In this document: positions 25,546-35,061 of the stretch, piece by piece | Layout: each line of letters starts with the position of its first letter | Position numbering within the stretch: the first letter of the stretch is position 1 | Assembly: GCF_022827545.1 (NCBI RefSeq) | Contig: NZ_CP094673.1 | Span: forward strand, 62,501 to 114,305 | Direction: 5' to 3' | DNA length: 51,805 nt | Source of the DNA: Hymenobacter tibetensis | Lineage (GTDB): Bacteria; Bacteroidota; Bacteroidia; Cytophagales; Hymenobacteraceae | The notes under the pieces: model-generated | The model's database searches: none | What the model was told of the DNA's origin: nothing | Seen by the model: the letters and a program-made list of their open reading frames with translations, nothing else | Program-made: the position numbers and the translations under genes

Positions 25546-26676
25546 TTGAAAAAGCAAATTATATACTCGGTGCTCTCCCTCGCGTTAGGCGGGATGGCAA
25601 TGAACTTCGTTCAGAAGACGGAACCGACGTTGAAGGAGGTGTTCAAGAAAGACTTCTACGTCGGGGCGGCCCTCAACTACAAGCAAAGCAGTGGGCAGGA
25701 CGCTAAATCGACTGCCCTGATTCAGCAGCAGTTCAACACCATCAGCCCCGAAAACCTGCTGAAGTGGGGACCCGTACACCCGCAGCCCGACAAGTACAAC
25801 TTCAAGCCCGCCGACGACTACGTGGCGTTTGGGCAGCAAAACAAGATGTTCATCATCGGCCACACGCTGATGTGGCACCAACAAACCCCCAAGTGGGTGT
25901 TTGAAGACGAAAACGGCCAGCCCGCTAGCCGGGAAGTGCTGCTCAAGCGCCTGCAAGAGCACATTACTACCGTCGTCGGCCGCTACAAAGGCAAGATCAA
26001 CGGCTGGGATGTGCTGAATGAAGCCATCGACGACCAGCAAGGCGACCTGCGCAAAACCAAGTGGCTGGAAATCCTAGGCGAAGATTTCGCCGCCAAAGCC
26101 TTCGAATACGCGCACCAAGCCGACCCCAAAGCAGAGCTCTACTACAACGACTATAGCCTTTACCGCCCCGAAAAACGGGAAGGCGTCATCAAGCTCGTGA
26201 AAAGCCTGCAAGCCAAAGGCATCAAAGTAACCGCCATTGGCATGCAAGGCCACTACGGCCTAACCAAACCGAGCATCGACCAAGTGGAAGCCAGCATTGT
26301 GGCCTTCTCTAAGCTCGGGGTGCATGTGAACTTCACGGAACTCGACATCGACGTGCTGCCCAACCCTAGCCGGCGCCAGGGAGCCGACATTGCCGAAAAC
26401 TTTGCTGCCGATGCCAAATACAACGTGTATCCTACGGCCTTGCCTGATTCGGTGCAGCAAAAACTAGCTAAACGCTACGCCGACCTATTTGCCTTATTCC
26501 ACAAGCACCGCGACGTTATTGACCGCATCACCCTGTGGGGCGTAACGGATGCCGACTCTTGGCTGAACGACTGGCCAATTAGAGGGCGCACCAGCTACCC
26601 ATTGCTATTTGACCGCGCCTACCAGCCCAAGCCTGCTCTTCAGGCAGTACTGCAGACGGCGAAAAACAAGATGTAA
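25546..26676 (+). CDS. GH10 endo-beta-1,4-xylanase
   Basis: The 376-residue enzyme covers one complete GH10 (beta/alpha)8 domain: ENLLKWGPVHP (about 70-80), GHTLMWHQQTPKW (105-117), acid/base Glu159 in WDVLNEA and nucleophile Glu265 in NFTELDIDVLP, with WGVTDADSW near the end. It cuts the beta-1,4-xylan backbone. The first codon appears to be TTG: it gives MKKQIIYSVLSLALGG, a short signal-like N-terminus, and no ATG lies upstream in frame before a stop-rich leader. The next ATGs (residues 17 and 19) would remove the signal. There is no lipobox and no carbohydrate-binding module, so it is probably periplasmic rather than a surface enzyme. The leader carries the tandem RNA-like element. Confidence 0.94.
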   Translation: MKKQIIYSVLSLALGGMAMNFVQKTEPTLKEVFKKDFYVGAALNYKQSSGQDAKSTALIQQQFNTISPENLLKWGPVHPQPDKYNFKPADDYVAFGQQNKMFIIGHTLMWHQQTPKWVFEDENGQPASREVLLKRLQEHITTVVGRYKGKINGWDVLNEAIDDQQGDLRKTKWLEILGEDFAAKAFEYAHQADPKAELYYNDYSLYRPEKREGVIKLVKSLQAKGIKVTAIGMQGHYGLTKPSIDQVEASIVAFSKLGVHVNFTELDIDVLPNPSRRQGADIAENFAADAKYNVYPTALPDSVQQKLAKRYADLFALFHKHRDVIDRITLWGVTDADSWLNDWPIRGRTSYPLLFDRAYQPKPALQAVLQTAKNKM

Positions 26677-26824
26677 GCCGCGGCAAGCGTGCATTGCTAC
26701 AGAGTAACCGGTTGTCTTGGCCCTAGTTGAATTTCTTTTTACCAATTAGGTGCCTGACAAGCGTTGAATAGTAGCCAATTTTCGGTGCAGACCGTTGGGT
26801 CTTGGAACCGAACAATCGATTATC

Positions 26825-29188
26825 ATGAAGCGTAATTTTTTGCTTTTCTCCACCTGCTTGCTGCCTCTTCTGAGCAGTGGCCAGACAACAGCCTTACAAA
26901 GCTTTCCGGTATCGGCAGTGCACTTGCTGGAAAGTCCGTTCCAGCAGGCGCAGCAGACCGACAAAGCCTACATGCTGGCCCTTAACCCCGACCGGCTACT
27001 AGCTCCCTACCAGGCGGAAGCGGGCATTCAGCCGAAGGCTGAGCGCTACGGCAACTGGGAAAACACGGGTCTGGATGGTCACATTGGCGGGCATTACTTG
27101 TCGGCGCTGGCGTTGATGTACGCCGCTACCGGTGATGCGCAGGTGCAGCAGCGCCTCACCTACATGATTGATGCGCTCGACGCCTGCCAGCAGAAAAATG
27201 GCAATGGCTACCTCGGTGGCATCCCCGGCGGCAAGGCTATGTGGCAGCAGGTGAAAGCCGGCAACATCAAGGCCAACAGCTTCGGGATGAACGAGAAGTG
27301 GGTGCCCTGGTACAACCTGCACAAAACCTACGCCGGCCTGCGCGACGCCTACCTAATTGGGGGCAACGCCAAGGCGAAAACCATGCTTGTTAAGCTGACT
27401 GATTGGTGCCTGGACCTCACGGCCAACCTCACCGACGCGCAAATTCAGGATATGCTGCGCAGTGAGCACGGGGGCCTAAACGAAGTGTTTGCCGATGTGG
27501 CCAGCATCACCGGCGACTCCAAGTACCTAACGTTGGCGCACCGCTTTTCGCACCGGGCGGTGCTGGAGCCGCTGTTGGGCGGCAAGGACGTGCTTAACGG
27601 TATGCACGCGAATACGCAAATTCCAAAAGTCATTGGGTTTGAGCGTATCGCGGAGGTAGGAGGGGATCCTACCTGGACCAACGCCGCCACTTTCTTCTGG
27701 AAAACGGTGGTGGAGAACCGCACGGTGTCAATTGGCGGCAACAGCGTGAGTGAGCACTTCAACCCGGCCGACAACTTCACGTCCATGCTCGAAAGCACGG
27801 AAGGCCCCGAGACGTGCAACACCTACAACATGCTCAAGCTCACCAAGCAGTTGTATCTCACCAGCGCCTCCACGCGCTACCTCGACTACTACGAGCGGGC
27901 TCTTTACAACCACATTCTCTCGTCGCAACATCCTGGCCAAGGCGGCTTTGTGTACTTCACACCCATGCGCCCGCGCCACTACCGCGTGTATTCCGAGCCG
28001 CAGGAAGGCTTCTGGTGCTGCGTCGGCTCGGGCCTGGAAAACCACGGCAAGTACGGCGAACTGGTGTACGCGCATCGCGCCGAGCAAGAGCTACTCGTGA
28101 ATCTGTTTGTGCCCTCGCGCCTCAGTTGGGTTGAGCAGGGCCTCACCCTCACGCAGCAAACGACGTTTCCCTTCGAGGAACGCTCGCAGCTAGCGTTGAA
28201 GCTGAAAAAGCCGCGCACGTTTGCGCTTAGCATCCGCCAGCCCGGTTGGCTGCCGGCCGGTAAGATGGCGGTGCAGGTCAACGGTAAGCCGGTGGCCGCA
28301 ACGGCTAGTTCGCCGGGCTACGCCACCGTCACGCGCAAGTGGCGCTCGGGCGACGTAGTGACGGTGGCACTGCCCATGGAAACCAAAGCGGAGTACCTGC
28401 CCGACCATTCGTCCTGGGTGTCCTTTGTGCACGGCCCGGTGGTACTGGCTGCCGTTACCGACACCACCGACCTAACCGGCTTGCGCGCCAACGGCCAGCG
28501 CATGGCGCACGTGCCAACCGGGCAGCTTTATCCCATTGAAGACGCCCCCGTGCTCGTTTCTACTAGCCAGAACGTAGCCGAAGGCATCAAGCCCGTAGCC
28601 GGACGGCCGCTGACATTCACCGCCGCTGGTCTAGTCGATTCCGACCACAACCGCAGCGTGCAGTTGGTGCCCTTCTACCAGATTCACGACGCGCGCTACA
28701 TGGTGTACTGGCCCGTGACAACTCCTGAAGGCCTCGCCGCCCGCAAAGAAGAAATCCGCCGCCGCGACGCCGAGAAACGCGCCCTGGAGGCCCGCACCAT
28801 TGATCAGGTAACGCCTGGGGAGCAGCAGCCGGAATCGGACCACGGCTTCCAAGGAGAGCAGTCCGAGACGGGCACCTTCCGCAACCGCCACTGGCGGCAC
28901 GCCGCCGGCTGGTTTAGCTACAACCTGCGCAACCCCAACAAGGCGGGCCGCGCGCTCCGCGTCACGTATTCTGGGGGCGATAAAAACCGGCAGTTCACCA
29001 TCTTAGTCAATGGCGCCCCCCTGGCGAAGGTAGCCCTCGAAGGTAATCCGCAACGTGAATTCTACGACGTGGAGTACGCCTTGCCCGAAGCCCTGCGCCG
29101 GAATGCTGCCACCACACTCATCGTAAAGTTCGTGGCGGCGGCGGGCTCCACGGCAGGCGGCGTCTACGACGTGCGGCTACTCAAATAA
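26825..29188 (+). CDS. GH127/GH146-type beta-L-arabinofuranosidase
   Basis: From ATG 26825 the protein has 787 residues and a signal peptide (about 1-19). A TTG upstream at 26795 would add a non-signal stretch and is rejected. The (alpha/alpha)6 domain shows the DUF1680-family motifs: LDGHIGGHYLSALA (83-96), EGPETCNTYNMLKL (326-339, Glu326, Glu329 and Cys331) and GFWCCVGSGLENHGKYGE (395-412, Cys398 and Cys399). These hold the zinc-bound cysteine nucleophile site of this clan. The VGSGLE form and the C-terminal beta-sandwich domains point to GH146-like rather than classical GH127. It should release beta-linked L-arabinofuranose, a linkage not expected in plain arabinoxylan. The neighbours are other arabinose-releasing enzymes. 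Confidence 0.88.
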   Translation: MKRNFLLFSTCLLPLLSSGQTTALQSFPVSAVHLLESPFQQAQQTDKAYMLALNPDRLLAPYQAEAGIQPKAERYGNWENTGLDGHIGGHYLSALALMYAATGDAQVQQRLTYMIDALDACQQKNGNGYLGGIPGGKAMWQQVKAGNIKANSFGMNEKWVPWYNLHKTYAGLRDAYLIGGNAKAKTMLVKLTDWCLDLTANLTDAQIQDMLRSEHGGLNEVFADVASITGDSKYLTLAHRFSHRAVLEPLLGGKDVLNGMHANTQIPKVIGFERIAEVGGDPTWTNAATFFWKTVVENRTVSIGGNSVSEHFNPADNFTSMLESTEGPETCNTYNMLKLTKQLYLTSASTRYLDYYERALYNHILSSQHPGQGGFVYFTPMRPRHYRVYSEPQEGFWCCVGSGLENHGKYGELVYAHRAEQELLVNLFVPSRLSWVEQGLTLTQQTTFPFEERSQLALKLKKPRTFALSIRQPGWLPAGKMAVQVNGKPVAATASSPGYATVTRKWRSGDVVTVALPMETKAEYLPDHSSWVSFVHGPVVLAAVTDTTDLTGLRANGQRMAHVPTGQLYPIEDAPVLVSTSQNVAEGIKPVAGRPLTFTAAGLVDSDHNRSVQLVPFYQIHDARYMVYWPVTTPEGLAARKEEIRRRDAEKRALEARTIDQVTPGEQQPESDHGFQGEQSETGTFRNRHWRHAAGWFSYNLRNPNKAGRALRVTYSGGDKNRQFTILVNGAPLAKVALEGNPQREFYDVEYALPEALRRNAATTLIVKFVAAAGSTAGGVYDVRLLK

Positions 29189-29252
29189 GGGGCGCCTGAG
29201 TAAGGCACCATTCCGATTAAACACTTCAGAACATCCACCCGAACCTACTAGC

Positions 29253-30935
29253 ATGCTCTTAACGCGACTGAAGGTATTTCTTCCTGCCCTGGCAGCTCTG
29301 CTGCTGCAAAACGCCGCTTCTTCTGCTCAATCGATTGAGTTGGTAAACCCCATCATGACGGGTTTCTACCCCGATCCGAGCATCATTCGCGTCGGCACGG
29401 ATTACTACCTGGTGAATTCCACGTTTTCCTACTTCCCCGGCATTCCGGTCATGCACAGCAAAGACCTGAAAAACTGGAAGCAGATCGGCAACGTCATCAG
29501 CCGGCCCTCCCAGATGAACTTCATGGGCGACCGGATGACCCGCGGGTTGTTTGCCCCGGCCATCGAGTACCACAACGGCACGTACTACGTCACCTGCACG
29601 CTCATCGACCACAAGGGCAACTTCGTGGTGACGGCCAAGAATCCCGCCGGCCCCTGGAGCGACCCAACTTTCCTACCCGAGGTACGCGGTATCGACCCCT
29701 CGCTGTACTTCGAAGGCGACAGAGCCTACGTTATCTACAACAGCGACCCACCCGGCACGCCCCTCTACGATGGCCACCGCTCCATTAAGATGATCGAGCT
29801 GAACCCGCAAACCCTGAAAACCGTGGGCGAAGCTAAAATTGTGGTCAACGGCGGCGTGGACCTGAGCAAGAAGCCCGTCTGGATTGAGGGCCCGCACCTC
29901 ATGAAGCGCAACGACTGGTATTACCTCTACGCGGCTGAAGGCGGCACGTCGGTCAACCACACCGAGGTGGTATTCCGCAGCAAGGCGCCGCTGGGCCCGT
30001 TTGTGCCTTACGAGAAAAACCCTATCCTCTCGCAGCGCGAGCTGCCGAAGGACCGCAAAGACCCTATCACGTCGGCCGGGCACGCGCAGTTTGTGGAAGG
30101 TCCCGATGGCAAGACGTACGCTATTTTCCTGGCGGTGCGGCCCTATGAGGGCAACTTCTACAACACCGGGCGTGAGACCTTCATTGTGCCCGTGGAGTGG
30201 AAAGATGAGTGGCCCGTAATGGTGCCTGGCCCCAACGGGGTGCAGTACTCCTACAAAGCCAACTTCCCTGAGGTGAAGCAGCCCGGCGCCCGGCCACAGA
30301 GCGGCAACTTCAACTACACCCTCACCTTCGAGAAGCAGCTCGACCCCGCGTTGCTATTCCTGCGCACAGTCGATAGCACCAATTTTTCGCTAAGTAAGGC
30401 CAAGGGACTCACCTTGAAGCTGAAGCCTGAAACGGTGGCCGAAACCGGCAATCCGGCCTTCGTCGGCAAGCGCCAGCAGCACATGTACTGCACCACCGAA
30501 ACCGAATTGACGTTCGCGCCGAAATCAGCCAACGAAAAGGCGGGCCTGACCATCTTCCAAGACGAGAAGCACTTCTACTACCTCTGCAAGTCGGTAGACA
30601 ATGGCAAGCCGATGCTGCAGCTCTTCAAAAGCACCGCCGATGCCAAGCAACCGGAACTGCTGGCCCAGGCGCCGCTTAAGTCGGCTACGGCTAGCGTGCA
30701 GCTGCGCATCCAGGCCCAGGGCGACGCTTACACTTTCGGCTTCTCGGAGAATGGCAAGACGTGGACGGTGCTCAAAGACAAGGTCGATGGCAAGTTCCTG
30801 AGCACGCAAGTGGCGGGCGGCTTCATCGGCTGTGTGTTTGGGATGTACGCCACTTCTTCGGGCCAGCCCACGACTAACACGGCTGCCTTTAAGTGGCTCA
30901 AGTACGAAGGCAACGACCCTGTGTACAAGAAGTAA
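29253..30935 (+). CDS. GH43 beta-xylosidase / alpha-L-arabinofuranosidase with C-terminal beta-sandwich
   Basis: The 560-residue protein has a signal peptide (1-25) and a five-bladed propeller beginning NPIMTGFYPDPSIIR, with general base Asp41. Asp148 in RGIDPSLYF is the pKa modulator and Glu212 in WIEGPHL the acid. The opening and the STFSYFPGIPVMHSKDL stretch resemble subfamilies 11/12 of GH43, which are mostly beta-xylosidases or arabinofuranosidases. Residues about 345-555 form the concanavalin-like GH43 C-terminal domain (DQRGT-type, with FTIFQDEKHFYYL-like features) that completes the active site in these subfamilies. It probably trims xylo- or arabinoxylo-oligosaccharides in the periplasm. 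It starts 64 bp after the GH127/146 gene. Confidence 0.92.
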   Translation: MLLTRLKVFLPALAALLLQNAASSAQSIELVNPIMTGFYPDPSIIRVGTDYYLVNSTFSYFPGIPVMHSKDLKNWKQIGNVISRPSQMNFMGDRMTRGLFAPAIEYHNGTYYVTCTLIDHKGNFVVTAKNPAGPWSDPTFLPEVRGIDPSLYFEGDRAYVIYNSDPPGTPLYDGHRSIKMIELNPQTLKTVGEAKIVVNGGVDLSKKPVWIEGPHLMKRNDWYYLYAAEGGTSVNHTEVVFRSKAPLGPFVPYEKNPILSQRELPKDRKDPITSAGHAQFVEGPDGKTYAIFLAVRPYEGNFYNTGRETFIVPVEWKDEWPVMVPGPNGVQYSYKANFPEVKQPGARPQSGNFNYTLTFEKQLDPALLFLRTVDSTNFSLSKAKGLTLKLKPETVAETGNPAFVGKRQQHMYCTTETELTFAPKSANEKAGLTIFQDEKHFYYLCKSVDNGKPMLQLFKSTADAKQPELLAQAPLKSATASVQLRIQAQGDAYTFGFSENGKTWTVLKDKVDGKFLSTQVAGGFIGCVFGMYATSSGQPTTNTAAFKWLKYEGNDPVYKK

Positions 30936-30999
30936 GGTCCTGGCCGCTCGCGGCTAGGAGCCCGCATTGTCCCTTTCTTTCCACCCCATGTGCTGCTTT

Positions 31000-31029
31000 A
31001 TATCCCGCCGACTGCCGCGGCGGGAATAT
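31000..31029 (+). promoter_or_regulatory. GC-rich hairpin with following T run just before the GH51 gene
   Basis: TCCCGCCG (31003-31010) pairs perfectly with CGGCGGGA (31018-31025) around a 7-nt loop; three further A-T pairs form if one base is bulged. A CTTTTT run follows 8 nt after the stem and the GH51 ATG is at 31050. It may be a partial terminator, attenuator or RNA-processing barrier inside the operon. Confidence 0.5.
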
Positions 31030-31049
31030 GGCGCACTTTTTCATTATCC

Positions 31050-33002
31050 ATGAAAAAGTTTGCATGCCTACTTGCCCTAGCGGCAGTTGCGGCCCTGGCA
31101 ACCCCTGCAGCAGCCCAGACTGCGGCCGCTGGCAAGCCCATCAGCCCCGATTTGTTTGGTATCTTCTTCGAGGATATCAACTACGCGGCCGACGGTGGCC
31201 TCTACGCCGAGCTGATACAAAACCGCTCCTTCGAATACGCCCCCGGCGACCACGAAGGCTGGAACCCGCTCACTAGTTGGGAGTTCCTCCGGGAAGGCTT
31301 CGCCACAGGCAGCCTGTCGGTGGAAACCGCGGCGCCCCTGCACGCCGATAATCCGCACTACGTGCAGCTGCGGGTAGAAACGCCGTTTCAGAAGGGGGCA
31401 GGGCTCAAAAACGTAGGGTTTGATGGCATACCGCTGAAGGCGGGTGAGAAGTACGACTTTTCGGTGTGGGCGCGCGTGAAATCAGCGGCGGCTGTGCCGT
31501 TACTAGTGCAACTGCGCGACCCGAAAGGCGCGGTGCTGGCCGAAACCACGTTGTCGGCCCAAGCGGGGGAATGGCAGCAGTTCCGCGCCACCCTTACCCC
31601 CCGCACCACGGAAGCCACTGCTAGTCTGGTAGTATTGGCCACTGGCAAGGGCGTGGTCGATTTAGACATGCTCTCGTTGTTTCCGCAAAAAACGTTTCGC
31701 AACCGCCCCAACGGTTTGCGGGCCGATTTAGCGCAAGCCATTGCCGACCTCCACCCGAAGTTTGTTCGCTTTCCGGGTGGCTGCTTGGCCCACGGCGACG
31801 GGCTGGATAATATCTACGACTGGAAAAAAACCGTGGGGCCGCTGGAGCAGCGGAAGGGCCAGCGTAACATCTGGAACTACCACCAAACGGCGGGCCTCGG
31901 CTACTTCGAGTATTTTCAGTTTTGCGAAGACATCGGGGCCAAGCCGTTGCCGGTAGTGGCTGCGGGCGTGAGTTGCCAAAACTCGGGCGGCACCTGGAAG
32001 ATTGGTGGCACTGGCCAGCAGTGTGTGCCTATAGCTGACATGGAAGCTTACACGCAAGACGTGCTGGATTTAATAGAATACGCCAATGGTCCGGTTAGCT
32101 CACCCTGGGGTGCCAAGCGGGCTGCTGCGGGCCACCCCAAGCCGTTTGGGCTCACCTACATCGGCATCGGCAACGAAGACAAGCAGACCCCCGAGTTTCG
32201 GAAGCGGTTCAAGCTGCTCTATGACGCCATGCGCCGGCAACACCCCGAAATCACCATCATTGGTACCGTGGGGCCCGGTCCGAAAGGCGAGGATTACGAC
32301 CTAGGCTGGGCCTTCGCCAACCAGCTGAACGTGCCGATGGTAGACGAGCACTACTACGAAACGCCCCGGTGGTTTATGACCAACAACCAGCGCTACGATC
32401 GTTACGACCGCAGCAAGGCCAAGGTGTACGTAGGCGAATATGCCTCTTGGGGCAACACGCTGTACCACGCCCTGGCCGAGGCGGCCTACATGACGTCGTT
32501 GGAGCGTAACGGCGACGTGGTTCAGCTAGCCTCCTACGCCCCCCTGCTGGCTAAAGAAGGCCACACCCAGTGGAAAACCGACCTGATCTACTTCACCAAT
32601 ACCACCATAGCGCCCTCCGTCAACTACTACGTGCAGCAGCTTTTCGGCCAGAACCAGGGCGACACCTACCACACCGGGGTGGTGACGCTGCCCCCCGGTG
32701 CCATTGCCGACACCACCGTCGCGGCCTCCTGCGTGCGTGACGCTAAGTCCGGCGACATCATCCTGAAGCTGGTGAATACGGTGGCTAGCCCCCAGCGCTT
32801 TACTGTGGATTTGACGCGCTTTGCTGGGTTGAAAACCGCTGCCACCCAGACAGTTTTCACGGGGCCAAAGGATGCCACCAACTCCTTCGCTAGCCCGCGA
32901 ACCGTTGTGCCCAAGGCCGCTGCCTACAAGGCCGCCAAGCGCTTTACATACACCGCCGCGCCGTACTCGCTCACCGTGATTCGGGTACGAGGAAAGGGGT
33001 AA
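31050..33002 (+). CDS. GH51 alpha-L-arabinofuranosidase with internal CBM4-like domain
   Basis: From ATG 31050 the protein has 650 residues and a clear signal peptide (1-22, AAAQ); an upstream GTG at 30990 would precede the signal by 20 residues and overlap the hairpin. The sequence opens ISPDLFGIFFEDINYAADGGLYAELIQNRSFE, typical of GH51. A carbohydrate-binding insert of CBM4 type (about 85-210) follows, then the catalytic barrel with FVRFPGGC, acid/base Glu376 in GIGNED and nucleophile Glu463 in VGEYAS. A C-terminal beta-sandwich ends the protein. It removes alpha-L-arabinofuranosyl side chains from arabinoxylan fragments. The acid/base motif reads GNED, where many members have GNEN, but the Glu is intact. 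Confidence 0.93.
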   Translation: MKKFACLLALAAVAALATPAAAQTAAAGKPISPDLFGIFFEDINYAADGGLYAELIQNRSFEYAPGDHEGWNPLTSWEFLREGFATGSLSVETAAPLHADNPHYVQLRVETPFQKGAGLKNVGFDGIPLKAGEKYDFSVWARVKSAAAVPLLVQLRDPKGAVLAETTLSAQAGEWQQFRATLTPRTTEATASLVVLATGKGVVDLDMLSLFPQKTFRNRPNGLRADLAQAIADLHPKFVRFPGGCLAHGDGLDNIYDWKKTVGPLEQRKGQRNIWNYHQTAGLGYFEYFQFCEDIGAKPLPVVAAGVSCQNSGGTWKIGGTGQQCVPIADMEAYTQDVLDLIEYANGPVSSPWGAKRAAAGHPKPFGLTYIGIGNEDKQTPEFRKRFKLLYDAMRRQHPEITIIGTVGPGPKGEDYDLGWAFANQLNVPMVDEHYYETPRWFMTNNQRYDRYDRSKAKVYVGEYASWGNTLYHALAEAAYMTSLERNGDVVQLASYAPLLAKEGHTQWKTDLIYFTNTTIAPSVNYYVQQLFGQNQGDTYHTGVVTLPPGAIADTTVAASCVRDAKSGDIILKLVNTVASPQRFTVDLTRFAGLKTAATQTVFTGPKDATNSFASPRTVVPKAAAYKAAKRFTYTAAPYSLTVIRVRGKG

Positions 33003-33050
33003 AGTTACCGCGCCACTTCCCCACACCCATTTCTTACTTCGTTAATTATC

Positions 33051-34979
33051 ATGCGTTTGTCTTTCTTTTTTGGCGCGTTTATGCTTGCTGCTACTGCTAC
33101 CCAGGCCGCTTCGCCTATCCGCATCAATAGCCCCGATGGAGCCGTGCAAGTGACGGTAGATGTAACCGCCCAGGGGCAGCCCACCTACGCCGTGCGCTAC
33201 CGCCAGGCCGAGCTGCTGCGGCCTTCGCACTTAGGGCTCCGCCTAGCTAGTGCCGACCTCACGCAGGGCCTCAAACTAACGCAGGCCGATAAGGTAACTG
33301 CCGTAGCCGACGACTACCAACTGGCCACCGACAAGCGCGCTGCCTGCCGCTACCGGGCCAACCGCCGCGTGGTGCACTTCGCGGGGCGGGCAGGAGCGCC
33401 TACCCTGAGCGTGGTGTTTCAGGTGTCGAACGATGGAGTGGCGTTTCAGTATCTTATTGAAGGCAAAAGCGCCGACGTGCAGCGCATCACGGCCGAAAAC
33501 ACCACGTTTCATCTGCCGGCCGGGGCCAAGGGTTGGCTGCACCCGCACGCCAAGGCTCAGACTGGCTTTGCCAACACGCAGCCCTCGTACGAGGAGAATT
33601 ATCAGCGCGGCATCGCGGCGGGTACGCCGTCTACCATCGGGCAGGGGTGGTCGTTTCCGGCCTTGTTTCAAACCAACAGGCATTGGGTGATGCTGACTGA
33701 GGCGGGCATGGACCGCACCTACTGCGGCACCCACCTCGCCCACGAGTCGCCCGATGCCGAGTACGCCGTGGCCTTCCCGCAGCCACCCGAAAAAACCACG
33801 CCCGACGCGGCCCTGCTACCCGAAAGCCGCCTGCCGTGGCGCACGCCCTGGCGCGTAGTAGTGGTAGGCAACTCGCTGGCGCCCATCGTGGAATCGACGC
33901 TGACGACCGACCTGAGCGCGCCCGCTAAAACGCCCGTGCTCACCGACGCGCCCGGCAAATCGTCGTGGTCGTGGGTGCTAATGGGCGACCAAAACACCAC
34001 TTACGACGTGCAGCGCCGCTTCATCGACTACGCCGCCACCATGGGCTGGCGTTACTGCCTGGTCGATGCGCTCTGGGACAAGCAGATAGGCTACGACAAA
34101 ACGCAGGAGCTAGCGCAGTATGCACGCTCCAAAAACGTGGGCCTACTGGTGTGGTACAACTCGAACGGTAGTTGGAACCAGGCGCCGCAAACGCCAACCA
34201 ACGTGCTTTTTGAGCCCGAAAGCCGACGCAAGGAGTTTGCCCGCATCAAGCAAATGGGCGTGGCCGGGGTGAAAATCGACTTCTTCGGGGGTGATGGGCA
34301 GTCGTTTATGAACTACTACCAGGACATCCTGACGGATGCCGCCCAGGTGGGTCTGCTGGTGAATTTTCACGGCGCTACCCTGCCCAGGGGCTGGAACCGC
34401 ACCTACCCCAACCTGATGACCATGGAAGCCGTGAAGGGCTTCGAGTTCCTGACCTTCGACCAGCGCAACACCGACCAAGAAGCTACCCACTGCGCCACAT
34501 TGCTCTTCACCCGCAACGCCGTAGGCCCGATGGACTTCACGCCCATGGCCTTTTCGGAGATTCGGGGCAAGGAGCGCCGCACGTCCAATGCGTTTGAGTT
34601 GGCTTTGTCGGTGCTGTTTCAGTCGGGCATTCAGCACTACGCCGAGGTACCCGAGGGCATGGCGGCGCAACCCGCCTACGTGCAAGACTTCGTGAAAAAG
34701 CTCCCCCCCCGCTGGGCCGATGTGAAGCTGGTAGACGGCTTCCCCGGCGAGTACGCAGTACTCGCCCGCCAGGCGCCTGGCGGCGCGTGGTACGTGGCCG
34801 GCATCAACGCCACCGACGCGCCCAAAACCATTCAGGTTGACCTCGGCAAATTAGGCCTCAAAAGCGGCACGCTCATCACCGACGGCGATACCAACCGCAG
34901 CTTCAGCACGCGGGCCGTGGCGGGCAACACCGTCAGTGTGACGCTACCCGCACGGGGCGGCTTCGTGGTACAGCCCTAG
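33051..34979 (+). CDS. GH97 retaining-type alpha-galactosidase
   Basis: The 642-residue protein has a signal peptide (1-20) and the GH97 plan of N-terminal beta-sandwich (about 22-290), (beta/alpha)8 barrel (about 300-560) and C-terminal beta domain. The barrel contains GVAGVKIDFFGGDGQ with Asp410, the position of the nucleophile in retaining GH97 alpha-galactosidases. A following TMEAVKGFEF stretch holds Glu459 and Glu464, one of which should be the acid/base. SusB-like inverting members lack this nucleophile Asp, so alpha-galactosidase is favoured over alpha-glucosidase. In this locus it could remove D-galactose capping side chains of complex glucuronoarabinoxylan. It starts 48 bp after GH51. 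Confidence 0.88.
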   Translation: MRLSFFFGAFMLAATATQAASPIRINSPDGAVQVTVDVTAQGQPTYAVRYRQAELLRPSHLGLRLASADLTQGLKLTQADKVTAVADDYQLATDKRAACRYRANRRVVHFAGRAGAPTLSVVFQVSNDGVAFQYLIEGKSADVQRITAENTTFHLPAGAKGWLHPHAKAQTGFANTQPSYEENYQRGIAAGTPSTIGQGWSFPALFQTNRHWVMLTEAGMDRTYCGTHLAHESPDAEYAVAFPQPPEKTTPDAALLPESRLPWRTPWRVVVVGNSLAPIVESTLTTDLSAPAKTPVLTDAPGKSSWSWVLMGDQNTTYDVQRRFIDYAATMGWRYCLVDALWDKQIGYDKTQELAQYARSKNVGLLVWYNSNGSWNQAPQTPTNVLFEPESRRKEFARIKQMGVAGVKIDFFGGDGQSFMNYYQDILTDAAQVGLLVNFHGATLPRGWNRTYPNLMTMEAVKGFEFLTFDQRNTDQEATHCATLLFTRNAVGPMDFTPMAFSEIRGKERRTSNAFELALSVLFQSGIQHYAEVPEGMAAQPAYVQDFVKKLPPRWADVKLVDGFPGEYAVLARQAPGGAWYVAGINATDAPKTIQVDLGKLGLKSGTLITDGDTNRSFSTRAVAGNTVSVTLPARGGFVVQP

Positions 34980-35061
34980 GTCCTCCCAGCCATTCTCCCC
35001 ACCCCTTACCGAGCGGCAAACCCGTGCGAAATACCGCCCCGCTGCCCCTTGTCTCCACCTT

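Noticed and set aside
30990..31049. GTG start of GH51 sixty bases upstream
   Set aside because: It would precede the signal peptide by 20 residues and overlap the hairpin; ATG 31050 gives a normal signal peptide.
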